A DNA stretch of 64,000 nt from Opitutaceae bacterium (GTDB lineage Bacteria > Verrucomicrobiota > Verrucomicrobiia > Opitutales > Opitutaceae): contig JAEUHC010000001.1 of assembly GCA_016794785.1 (NCBI GenBank), positions 62,001 to 126,000 on the forward strand. The letters are read 5' to 3'. The notes below the pieces were generated by a model that was given only the letters and a program-made list of their open reading frames with translations, did not search any database and was not told the origin of the DNA. This document shows, piece after piece, positions 34,669-43,480 of the stretch; the first letter of the stretch is position 1, and each line of letters starts with the position of its first letter. The translations under genes and the position numbers were made by a program.

Positions 34669-37600
34669 ATGAAAACCCTGCCTCTGATCGTCACGCTCGG
34701 CTGCGCCGCGTCCGCGCTGGCCCAGACCACCCCGCCCCAGCCTGCCACTTCAGCTGCGGCCGACCCGATCCTCCTTTCCCCCTTCGTGGTCGATACCTCG
34801 GGCGACCGCGGCTATTCCGCGTCGTCCACTTTGGCGGGCAGCCGACTCAAGACCGACCTCAAGGAGGTCGCCGCCTCCGTCACCGTGCTCACCGAGGAGT
34901 TCATGAACGACCTCGCCGCCAACGACGTCGCCTTCGCCCTCGCGTTTGTCTCCGGCGCGGAGAACGACCAGACCTACCATCAGGAATCCGTCGCCGCCCT
35001 CGGCGGCGCCAACGGCTACGTCGGCGGAGATTTCGGCGACAACAACAACCGCTCCGGCGAAGTCCGCGTCCGCGGCCTCGGCCGCGCCAGCACCACGATC
35101 AACTACATCGAGGTCCTCGGTTCCACCGATCGCTACAACACCGACCGCACCGAGTTCCTCCGCGGCGCCAACTCCATCCTCTTTGGCCTCGCCGAGCCCG
35201 CCGGCCTCGTCAACTCGTCCACCAAGGTGGCGCAGCTCCGCCGCAATTTCGCCAGGCTCGAGACCAAGTTCGACCAGTTCGGCTCGCAGCGCTACGTCTT
35301 CGACGTCAACCGCACGCTCATCCCCGGCAAGCTCGCGGTGCGCGGCGTCCTCCTCGAGAACGACCAGCAGTATAAGGTGAAGAGCGCCTACCAAAAGGAT
35401 CAGCGCTACTTCGCGACGGCGACTTACCAGCCATTCAAGCACACGACGCTGCGGGGCTACGTCGAGCGCGTGAACTCCAACGGCCGCCGCCCCAATTTCC
35501 GCACTGTGCAGGACAATGTCTCCGAGTGGCTGACGGCCTACAACCGCTACGCCCCGCAGATGACCGCCGCGCAGATCGCGCAGGCCTTTTTCTGGGATCC
35601 TGTGGCACCCAGCCCCAATGGGATCGCGCCCGACTCCGTCGTCTCGCTCGCCAACGGCACTTCGGTAAACCTCGGCCTGATTCGGCGACCGCTCGACACC
35701 AACGCGCTCGCCACCGTGCTCTACTACAGCCCGCGCCAGTGGCAGAACCCGATCGACAATCTCCTCACGATCACCGGCAACCGCTCCGTCACCGGCGCCG
35801 CCGTCAACCCCGTCACTGCCCGCAGCCAGTTCGCCCGCACCGGCTCCGCCCGCGAGAACAGCCTGCTCTTCAGCGCCGATCCGCAGGTCACCGACTCGCG
35901 CCTCTTCCCCTACGAGACCGTCGAGATCGGCGCTCTCCCCGGCAACTACCGCTGGGAGGACGACGACAAGCTCTTCCTCACGCTCGATCAGCGCCTCGCC
36001 GAGGACCTCTACGTCTCGGCCAGTTTCCAATACGAGAAGCGCACGCACGAGCAGTCCTTCGCCACGCTCACGCAGACGAACCAGATCTCCGTGGACGTGA
36101 ACCAGCGGCTGCCCGACGGCCGCGCGAATCCGAATTTCCTCCGTCCGTTCATCTATGGCCGCAACCTCGGCGAATATTCCGACGCCAACGCGAGGAACGT
36201 CGTCGTGCAGGCCAACTACGATTTTGACTTCGAGAAGAAACTGCCGCGCGCCGGCTGGCTCGGGTCGCACCGCCTCACCTCCGTCTACACTGGCGCGAAG
36301 GTCGATCGCATCGGCTACCGCTGGCACTACATGGTGGACAACGACATTCCCGTGGCGCTCACCGCGGCCAACGTCCCCGCCCCGAACAACTCCTCCCGCT
36401 GGGTGACGCAGCTCTGGTATGTCGGCGATCCGGTGCAGGTCGGCGACACGAGTCTGCGCCTCACCGGCTTCCCGTCGACCCTGGCGGCGCACAACAACCG
36501 CTCCTACGACTACCTTTTCTTTAACAACACCGCGACGCCCGCGCCCGGGGCGTGGCAGCGCGCCTCCACCCAGGCCCACCTCGGCCGGCAGCTCATTCCC
36601 GGCGGCCGCACCTACACGATCCAGAAAAACGACGGCGTGGGCGTTTCGCTCCAGAGCTTTTTCTGGAAGCGCCGCCTCGTGACGCTCTTCGGCTGGCGCA
36701 AGGACGAGGTCGACAGCACGCAGGGTGTCCTCCGCAACGCCGCCGAATTCCCCTTCCCGATCACCGCCGGCGCCAACCGTTCCGACTATCTGCCCGGCGG
36801 CAGCAAATTCATCAACGAGGCCACCACCAGCACGCAGGGCCTTGTGTTCAAGGTCACCGAGAGCCTCCGCGTCTTCGCCAACCGTTCCGAGAACTTCGCC
36901 GCGACGACGCCGCGCCAAGACAACCTCTACCGCCCGCTCGCGCCGCAGAGTGGCGAGACCCAGGACTACGGCTTAGGTTTCACGCTCCTCGACGGCCGCC
37001 TCGACGTGCGCGCCACCGCGTTCAAATCCTCGCAGCTCGGCGCGACGAGTGCCACCGGCGTCGCGGGCGTCCGCGTCGTCGACTTTGAGACCGCGCTCTT
37101 CAACGCGCTGACCAACGCCGGCCGGCGCGCCGAATACACCACCATCGACGAATTCGGCAAGCCGACCAACGCCCTCTACATCCGACCCAACAACGCCGCT
37201 ACCACCGAGAACCTCGTCTCCAAGGGCGAGTCGCTTGAGATCTCGTTCCGCCCGAACCGCAATTGGGACATGGTTGTCGGCGTGGACCGCCTCGAGAACG
37301 TCGCCACCAACGTCGGCCGCGAGCTCGCCGAGTTTCTCGCCATCCGCGCGCCGTTCTACAAAAAGTATTTCGACGAGGGTCTCCGCGCCGACGGCACCAC
37401 GACCACCGCCGCCTCCACGCGCCTCGTGGACACGTTCGCCAACACGATTGCCGGCAACTACGTGAACGAAATCCTCAAGGAGGGGATCTCCAACCGCGGC
37501 ATCTCGGAATACACCGCACGCCTCGTGGGCCGCTACAAGTTCAACGAGGGCCGGCTCAAGGGCTTCACGCTCGGCAGCAACCTCCGCTGGGAGTCCGGCA

Positions 37601-37902
37601 AGGTCCTCGGCTATGCGCAGACGAACACGATCTTCAACTTCGGCGGCCTCTCCAACTACCCCGGTCGCGTCTCCGACACGTCGAGGGAATACCGCGGCGA
37701 CGCGCAGCTCACCGGAGGCATGTTCGCGACCTACGGCCGCCGCATTTTCAACGGCAAGGTCAACTGGCGCGTGCAGCTCAACGCCCAGAATCTGTTTGGC
37801 GAACGCGGCCTCCGCGTCTTCGCCGCCAACCCCGACGGCTCGCCCATCTGGGCGATGTCGCCGGCCCGCGCCTACGAGCTCTCGAACACGTTCGAGTTCT
37901 GA
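34669..37902 (+). CDS. TonB-dependent receptor, LSPF type, under the AraC-type promoter
   Basis: This 1077-residue protein has a short signal peptide (1-19, MKTLPLIVTLGCAASALAQ), TonB box LSPFVV (36-41), then GYSASSTLAGSRLKTDLKEV. The plug block GANSILFGLAEPAGLVNSST sits near residue 166, and the barrel ends YELSNTFEF. It is divergent from the AraC gene and is the direct product of the conserved promoter module, which ties it to the lipoprotein/sulfatase operon at 16933. A 380-base spacer separates it from the next receptor. Confidence 0.93.
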   Translation: MKTLPLIVTLGCAASALAQTTPPQPATSAAADPILLSPFVVDTSGDRGYSASSTLAGSRLKTDLKEVAASVTVLTEEFMNDLAANDVAFALAFVSGAENDQTYHQESVAALGGANGYVGGDFGDNNNRSGEVRVRGLGRASTTINYIEVLGSTDRYNTDRTEFLRGANSILFGLAEPAGLVNSSTKVAQLRRNFARLETKFDQFGSQRYVFDVNRTLIPGKLAVRGVLLENDQQYKVKSAYQKDQRYFATATYQPFKHTTLRGYVERVNSNGRRPNFRTVQDNVSEWLTAYNRYAPQMTAAQIAQAFFWDPVAPSPNGIAPDSVVSLANGTSVNLGLIRRPLDTNALATVLYYSPRQWQNPIDNLLTITGNRSVTGAAVNPVTARSQFARTGSARENSLLFSADPQVTDSRLFPYETVEIGALPGNYRWEDDDKLFLTLDQRLAEDLYVSASFQYEKRTHEQSFATLTQTNQISVDVNQRLPDGRANPNFLRPFIYGRNLGEYSDANARNVVVQANYDFDFEKKLPRAGWLGSHRLTSVYTGAKVDRIGYRWHYMVDNDIPVALTAANVPAPNNSSRWVTQLWYVGDPVQVGDTSLRLTGFPSTLAAHNNRSYDYLFFNNTATPAPGAWQRASTQAHLGRQLIPGGRTYTIQKNDGVGVSLQSFFWKRRLVTLFGWRKDEVDSTQGVLRNAAEFPFPITAGANRSDYLPGGSKFINEATTSTQGLVFKVTESLRVFANRSENFAATTPRQDNLYRPLAPQSGETQDYGLGFTLLDGRLDVRATAFKSSQLGATSATGVAGVRVVDFETALFNALTNAGRRAEYTTIDEFGKPTNALYIRPNNAATTENLVSKGESLEISFRPNRNWDMVVGVDRLENVATNVGRELAEFLAIRAPFYKKYFDEGLRADGTTTTAASTRLVDTFANTIAGNYVNEILKEGISNRGISEYTARLVGRYKFNEGRLKGFTLGSNLRWESGKVLGYAQTNTIFNFGGLSNYPGRVSDTSREYRGDAQLTGGMFATYGRRIFNGKVNWRVQLNAQNLFGERGLRVFAANPDGSPIWAMSPARAYELSNTFEF

Positions 37903-38282
37903 CCACGGCGCGTCACCGCAGCCCGCAGGCGGGCAATCCGGAATCTGTCGATGAACTTCCGCAGCGCGCCGGTTTTCCCGTGGCTGTTCGCCGCATGCAC
38001 TGGCACTGCGGCGGACCTCCCGCCGCGGCCCATGATTTCGATCATCGCCGTCGCGTCGCACGGGCGCGACCACTACGCGTTTCTGCGCAGGCTCCACCTC
38101 GTCAGCGAGCCTGCCCATCCCTCGCGTCACCCGCCCCTCGCCCGCATCATTCGCAAAGTCGCCGATGCTGATGGCGACACGCGCGGCAATCTCGACCGCT
38201 TCGACCCCGGCCTCCCTCGCGCTGCCTGACGACCGCCGCCTCGAGTCCCGCAGACCCTAAATCTTCCTCCCCGCCAAACCCC
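37903..38282 (+). other. Spacer with an unassigned small open frame
   Basis: This stretch holds one continuous frame from an ATG at 37951 to 38229 (92 residues, starting MNFRSAPVFPWLFAACTGTA). It has a weakly signal-like start and then IISIIAVASH-like and RIIRKVADADGDTRG-like segments in a basic context. I recognise no family. The ADADGDT piece recalls the Asp-rich loops of secreted dehydrogenases, but too little remains to claim homology. It could be a short secreted protein or the debris of a larger gene. No clear promoter for the 38283 gene was found. Confidence 0.3.
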
Positions 38283-40532
38283 ATGAAACTCACGCGTCCC
38301 ACGGCGCTCCGCTTCGTCTCGTCGGCCTTCGGGCTCATTTGCTCCGTCCACGCGCAGACCTCGGCTCCCACAGCGTTCCCCGCCAAGGATGCCGCCGTCG
38401 TGCTCGATCCGTTCAACGTGCCCGCCTCCGCCTTCACCGAGGGCTACCGTGCGCAATCCAGCGCCAGCGGCCTCGGCTTCAGCGTGCCGCTCGATCGCGT
38501 GCCCATCCCGCTCACTGTGCTGACCAGCCAGTTCCTCGCCGACAGCGGCAGTCTCCGCGTGGAGGATGCGGTCCGCTACGTCAGCGGCGTGACCAACACA
38601 GGCCGCGCCAGCGGCACGGAAAATTTCGCCATCCGCGGCTTCTCCACCGGCAACGTCCTCCGCGACGGCGAACCCTTCAACACCGCCACCGACAGCGCCC
38701 TGATTGATCGCGTCGAAGTGCTCAAGGGCCCCGGCGCCATCATCTACGGCACCTCCGATCCGTCCGGCCTCGTCAACATCGTCCAGAAGCAGGCCCACTT
38801 CAAAAAGGAGACCATCCTCACCGGCACCTACGCGGAGGACGGCACCGTGCATGGCGTGCTCGACCACAACCAGCCCTTCTCCACCACGGGCACGTGGCGC
38901 GCGGCGGCCCGGCTCGTGCTCGGCTGGTCGCACGACGGCTTCACGCGCCCCAACGAATATCGCGAGCGCACGCTCGCCTCGCCCTCGCTCCATCTCGAAT
39001 ACGGCAAGGACACCGTCTTCGACGCGCGCGCAAACTGGGCCAAGGAGACCGGCCGCCTCAACCGCATCCAGACGCCCTTCCTCAACACCGGCGAAGGCGG
39101 CAGCATCTTCGCCCGCGGGTTCGTGCCGATCACCGACGACTTCACCTTCGTGACGCCCCACGACAGCTGGTTTCAGGAGGACAAGGGCTTCGGCCTCCGC
39201 CTCGTGCAGCACCTCGGCGACAACACCTCGGTCCTCGCCTCCTACGTGCAATCGGAGATCGACGGCCTCCAGTATTTCAACATCGGGATGGGCCGCATCC
39301 AGGCCAACGCCGCGGGCCAGTTCGTCGTCAACCCCGCGCGCATGATCGTCGAGCCCCGCAAGACCGATCACCGGGGCCTCTCCCTCAAGCTCCTCCACAC
39401 CCTGAAGCTCGGCGGCACCGAGCACAAAATCTCCGTCGGCATCCGCGACAACAAGGACACCAACTACGGCTACGCCTACTTCGACAGCCGCGTCTTCGCC
39501 AACGCCGCCACCGTGATCGCCGATGCGAGCGGCCCGAGGAAGGTCTCCTTCCCCGGTGCCCCGCGCTCGGTCTTCAGCCTCAACGATCCGTTTGCCACCA
39601 CCATCACCGGCGTCGCCAGCGCGACCAATCCCAACCCCGTGCCCGTGCGCAGCGCCTACGTGACGGACTACGTCACCCTCATGGAGGGCCGCCTCAATCT
39701 CCTCGCCGGCGCGCACTACATCGACATCCGCTCGCAGAACAAGACCGCCACCTCGCCGCAATTCGGCGCGGTGTTCGAACTCGCCAAGGGCTACAACCTC
39801 TACGCGCTCACCTCCAATTCCTACCGCCCCAACGGTCCCGCGAGCACGGTCAATCCCGCCCTCGGCTTCACGGATCCTGAGAAGGGCTCGGGCAAGGAAA
39901 TCGGCCTCAAGTTCAGCCAATTCGGCGGGCAGCTCACCGGCACGCTCGCGGCCTACAAGATCACTCGCGAAAACATCGTCCAGTTCCTCGGCGGCGTCTT
40001 CACGCAGAACAACAATATCCCAAGCGGCGAGGAGCTCTCCCAGGGCCTGGAGCTCGATCTCGTTTACACGCCCACGCCCCGCCTCTCGATCATGGGCGCG
40101 TATTCCTACACGGACGCCTACGTGAGCAAGAATCTCATCACCCCCGGCTTCGACAGCCCCGATGAGAACCGCGACGGCATCCCCGACATCATCGGCCTGC
40201 GCAAGGAAGGCGTCGCCAAGCACGACATCCGCCTCTGGCTGAGCTACGACTGCGCGAAGGATTCCCCGTTCCGCGGGCTCACCTTCGGCGGCGGCTTCAC
40301 CTGGCGCCAAGGCCCCATCCAGCAGTTCCCGACCTACATCCAGCGCTTCGTCCAGCAGGTCGAGGATCCTATGCGCCTCGATCTGTTCGCGCGGTATGCC
40401 ACGAAGCTCGCCGGCCGCCCTGTCCACCTGCGCCTCAACTGGCAGAACGCCACGGACGAAAACTACCGCGACCGCCGCGGCTACTTCGTCCAGCCCTCGA
40501 CGCTCCAGTTCACCGCCGAAACCCGCTTCTGA
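38283..40532 (+). CDS. TonB-dependent siderophore-type receptor
   Basis: This 749-residue protein has a signal peptide to about residue 24, TonB box LDPFNV (41-46), and a compact plug in which ENFAIRGFSTGNVLRDGEPF (about 117-136) and VEVLKGPGAIIYGTSDPSGL match ferric-siderophore receptors (FhuA/FoxA type). The barrel ends LQFTAETRF. Size and motifs differ from the roughly 1000-residue glycan receptors around it. It is followed, 41 bases later, by a sulfatase/transporter pair on the same strand. It may import a siderophore, or a smaller glycan-derived ligand given the company it keeps. Confidence 0.88.
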   Translation: MKLTRPTALRFVSSAFGLICSVHAQTSAPTAFPAKDAAVVLDPFNVPASAFTEGYRAQSSASGLGFSVPLDRVPIPLTVLTSQFLADSGSLRVEDAVRYVSGVTNTGRASGTENFAIRGFSTGNVLRDGEPFNTATDSALIDRVEVLKGPGAIIYGTSDPSGLVNIVQKQAHFKKETILTGTYAEDGTVHGVLDHNQPFSTTGTWRAAARLVLGWSHDGFTRPNEYRERTLASPSLHLEYGKDTVFDARANWAKETGRLNRIQTPFLNTGEGGSIFARGFVPITDDFTFVTPHDSWFQEDKGFGLRLVQHLGDNTSVLASYVQSEIDGLQYFNIGMGRIQANAAGQFVVNPARMIVEPRKTDHRGLSLKLLHTLKLGGTEHKISVGIRDNKDTNYGYAYFDSRVFANAATVIADASGPRKVSFPGAPRSVFSLNDPFATTITGVASATNPNPVPVRSAYVTDYVTLMEGRLNLLAGAHYIDIRSQNKTATSPQFGAVFELAKGYNLYALTSNSYRPNGPASTVNPALGFTDPEKGSGKEIGLKFSQFGGQLTGTLAAYKITRENIVQFLGGVFTQNNNIPSGEELSQGLELDLVYTPTPRLSIMGAYSYTDAYVSKNLITPGFDSPDENRDGIPDIIGLRKEGVAKHDIRLWLSYDCAKDSPFRGLTFGGGFTWRQGPIQQFPTYIQRFVQQVEDPMRLDLFARYATKLAGRPVHLRLNWQNATDENYRDRRGYFVQPSTLQFTAETRF

Positions 40533-40573
40533 GCGTGTCACTCCGCCGCGATCGGCCTATCAATCCCGTCACG

Positions 40574-42064
40574 ATGCCTCCCTCGTCCTCCTCGCCTCCC
40601 AACATCCTCTTCGTCATGACGGACCAGCAGCGGTTCGACACGATCGCCGCGCTCGGCCACGCGCATGTCCGCACGCCGAATCTCGACCGGCTCGTCCGCC
40701 GCGGGGCCGCCCTCACCAACGCCTACACCACCTGCCCCGTCTGCGTGCCCGCGCGCTACTCGATCATGACGGGCTGCGAGCCGTCGAAGACGAGCTGGCT
40801 CAGCAACTGGGCGCCCGGCGACCGCGTGAGCGAGCGTTGCGGCCCTTATCTCGCCACCACCCTCGCCGCGCGCGGCTACCGCACCTGGGGCCTCGGCAAG
40901 TTCCACACCGAGCCGCGCCACGAGCCGCTCGGTTTCCAGACCCACGAATACAGCGAGGAACTCTGGCCCACCGAGTCGGAATTCCTCGGCGACGACTACG
41001 TGAAATGGCTGCGCGCCCGCGCGCCAGCCTTCGCCCATCTGGAGCAGGTCCACGGCGAGCGCAGCGACATGTATTACGTGCCGCAGATGCGCCCTATGCC
41101 CGCCGACCTCACCGTCGAAGCCTGGCTCACCGGCCGCGCCATTGAGGAAATCACCCGCCCGGACGCGCGCCCGTATTTCGGCTTCGTCTCCTTCGTCACA
41201 CCCCATCCACCCATCGCGCCGCCGATTCCCTACAACCGGATGTTCAACCCCGACGACATGCCCGCCCCGGTCCTCGGCGACCCCGCGATCGACCGGGCCG
41301 ACGATTACCTCGCGTGGATGAACCACGCCGTCTGGGCCGAAGATATCCCCGTGCCGCAGGCCCGCCAGCTCCGCGCGCGCTACTTCGGCTCCATCGCGTT
41401 TATCGACGACTGCATCGGCCGGATCATCGACGCCGTCGAAGCGCGACCCGACGGGGACAACACCCTCATCTGCTTCTACTCCGACCACGGCGATCACATG
41501 GGCGATCATCGCGCGTGGCAGAAGGAGAGTTTTTTCGAGGCCGCATGCCGGGTGCCGTTTCTCGTGAGCTGGCCCGGGCGCATCCCGGCCAACACCCGCC
41601 ACGCCGGCCTCGCCGCGCTCACCGATCTTTTTGGACTCGCCACCTCCGCCAGCGGCCAGCCCGAATTGCGCGACGGACACGATCTGCTCGGCATGCTGGG
41701 CGCGGCCAAACCCGCGCGCGAGACGCTCATTGGCATGTTTGGGACGCCCGGCACGCGACAGTTCAAATGCATGGTGCGGTCCGGCGATTGGAAATATCTC
41801 GGGCTCGCCAACGGCGGCCGCGAGCTGCTCTTCAACCTCCGCGACGATCCCGCCGAGTCGCGCGACTTCGCCGCCGCGGCCCCCGCCACCCTCGTGGCGT
41901 TGCGCGCCGAGGCGGTCCGCGTGCTCAGCGCGCGCGAGTTCACCCGGCCCGCCGTCGAGGGCGCCGCGCTCAAGGCGCTGCCGTTCGAGCCGTTCCCGCG
42001 CGTGCGCATCAAGCAGTTTGCCCGGGGCGTCACGGACTTCGGCCAGGGCCCCTCCGCATCATGA
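40574..42064 (+). CDS. S1 sulfatase without signal peptide (cytoplasmic)
   Basis: This 496-residue protein begins MPPSSSSPPNILFVMTDQQR, so the metal site follows directly and there is no room for a signal peptide. The formylglycine motif is CVPAR (Cys57-Arg61) in CPVCVPARYSIMTG. Later blocks are LGKFHTEP, FFGFVSF-like PYFGFVSFVTPHPP, and CFYSDHGDHMGDH, the choline-sulfatase-like second metal site. A GTG 13 codons upstream would add only a polar leader, so the ATG at 40574 is used. The stop overlaps the start of the GPH symporter (ATGA). The arrangement suggests that a sulfated mono- or oligosaccharide is imported by the symporter and desulfated inside the cell. Confidence 0.9.
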   Translation: MPPSSSSPPNILFVMTDQQRFDTIAALGHAHVRTPNLDRLVRRGAALTNAYTTCPVCVPARYSIMTGCEPSKTSWLSNWAPGDRVSERCGPYLATTLAARGYRTWGLGKFHTEPRHEPLGFQTHEYSEELWPTESEFLGDDYVKWLRARAPAFAHLEQVHGERSDMYYVPQMRPMPADLTVEAWLTGRAIEEITRPDARPYFGFVSFVTPHPPIAPPIPYNRMFNPDDMPAPVLGDPAIDRADDYLAWMNHAVWAEDIPVPQARQLRARYFGSIAFIDDCIGRIIDAVEARPDGDNTLICFYSDHGDHMGDHRAWQKESFFEAACRVPFLVSWPGRIPANTRHAGLAALTDLFGLATSASGQPELRDGHDLLGMLGAAKPARETLIGMFGTPGTRQFKCMVRSGDWKYLGLANGGRELLFNLRDDPAESRDFAAAAPATLVALRAEAVRVLSAREFTRPAVEGAALKALPFEPFPRVRIKQFARGVTDFGQGPSAS

Positions 42065-43464
42065 GCGCCGCGCCCGAGGCCGAGCGCGTCCCGCCCGCCA
42101 CCCGTGTCGCCTACGGCTCGTCCGCCTTCGCGGAGAACCTCGCGATCAACTCGGTCAACCAGCTCGCCAATCCCGTCTTCAACCTGACGCTCGGCGTCAG
42201 CCCCACGCTCGTCGGCGCGGCCATCGCACTCCCGCGCCTCTGGGATGCCGTGATGGACCCGTGGATCGGCAATGTGAGCGACAATGCCCGCACCCGCTGG
42301 GGCCGCCGCCGGCCGTTTATTTTGATCGGCGCCTTCCTCACCGCGCTCTGCACCGCGGGCATCTGGTTTTTTCCCGAGGGCCGGTCGCCCACGTTTTATT
42401 TCGGCTGGCTCGCCATCGGCTGTTTCCTGCTCTCGACCGCCTACTCGATCTTCGTCGTGCCCTATGGCGCGCTCGGGCTCGAACTCACGCGCGACTATCA
42501 CGAGCGCACGCGGCTGATGGGCGCGAAGTCGATGCTTCACAAACTCTCGGGTGTTCTGAACCAGTGGCTCCTCAAGATCGTGCAGCTCGTCGGCCAGAAC
42601 AGCCTCGTCGCCGGCAGCCGTTTCTGCGGCGTCATCATCGGGTGCCTCGTCGCCGTGCTCGGCGCGATCACCGTCTGGCGCGTGCCGGAGCGGGCGCGCC
42701 CCGCCGTCGCGACCGGGCCGAAGCTTTCGCTTTGGCGCGGCTGGCGCGAAACGATGAAGCGCGGCGATTTCGTCCGCCTCGGCTCCGCCCAGATGCTCAT
42801 CTATGCGAGCTTCCTCATCGTCGATAACACCGGGTTTTACCTGAACGTCTTCTACGTCAACCACGGCGACATGGCGCAGGGCGCGCTGCTGAAGGGATTC
42901 GCCGGCATGGCGTTTCAACTCGGCGGGCTAGCCGCCATCCCCGGCATCGTCTGGCTGTCGCAACGCATCGGGAAAAAGAACACGTTTCTCCTTTGCACCG
43001 TCTCCCTCGTCGTCGCCGGCATCTCGAAGTGGTTCTGCTACGTGCCCGACGCCGGCTGGCTGCTCGTCATCCCCTCGCTCCTGCTCGCGCCCGGCCTCGT
43101 CGCAGTGATGGTGCTCGTGCCCTCGATGACCGCCGACATCTGCGATCTAGACGAGGTGAAGACGGGCGCGCGCCGCGAGGGGATGTTCAACGCCGTGCTC
43201 GGGTGGAAACTCAAGGTCGCGCTCTCCGGCTCCATCTTCCTCGCCGGCGTCGCCCTCGATCTCACGGGGTGGGACACCGCGCTCAAGGCCGCGCAGACGC
43301 CCGAGACGTTCTTTGCCATGCGCGTGGCCTTCAGCGTCGGCACCATCGTGTTCGCCCTCATCGCCGCCGCCATCATCGCCGGCTATCACGTGACCGAGGA
43401 ATCCGTCGCCGCCGCGCGCCGCACCGTGCAATCCCGCTCCCAAATCGCGGGCCAGAGCCCGTGA
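42061..43464 (+). CDS. GPH-family sugar:cation symporter (MFS_2)
   Basis: This 467-residue protein has about 12 membrane segments. GPH signatures are clear: RLWDAVMDPWIGNVSDNART (about 60-79), GRRRPFILIGAF, VPYGALGLELTRDYHERTRL, and the highly diagnostic DICDLDEVKTGARREGMFNA (about 360-379). The family moves glycosides, pentosides and hexuronides (MelB, XynB-like). Its ATG overlaps the stop of the cytoplasmic sulfatase and a receptor starts 16 bases after it, so it is the inner-membrane step of this uptake route. A sulfated uronide or oligosaccharide cargo is inferred. Confidence 0.92.
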   Translation: MSAAPEAERVPPATRVAYGSSAFAENLAINSVNQLANPVFNLTLGVSPTLVGAAIALPRLWDAVMDPWIGNVSDNARTRWGRRRPFILIGAFLTALCTAGIWFFPEGRSPTFYFGWLAIGCFLLSTAYSIFVVPYGALGLELTRDYHERTRLMGAKSMLHKLSGVLNQWLLKIVQLVGQNSLVAGSRFCGVIIGCLVAVLGAITVWRVPERARPAVATGPKLSLWRGWRETMKRGDFVRLGSAQMLIYASFLIVDNTGFYLNVFYVNHGDMAQGALLKGFAGMAFQLGGLAAIPGIVWLSQRIGKKNTFLLCTVSLVVAGISKWFCYVPDAGWLLVIPSLLLAPGLVAVMVLVPSMTADICDLDEVKTGARREGMFNAVLGWKLKVALSGSIFLAGVALDLTGWDTALKAAQTPETFFAMRVAFSVGTIVFALIAAAIIAGYHVTEESVAAARRTVQSRSQIAGQSP

Positions 43465-43480
43465 TGCGCTCTATTTTGCC

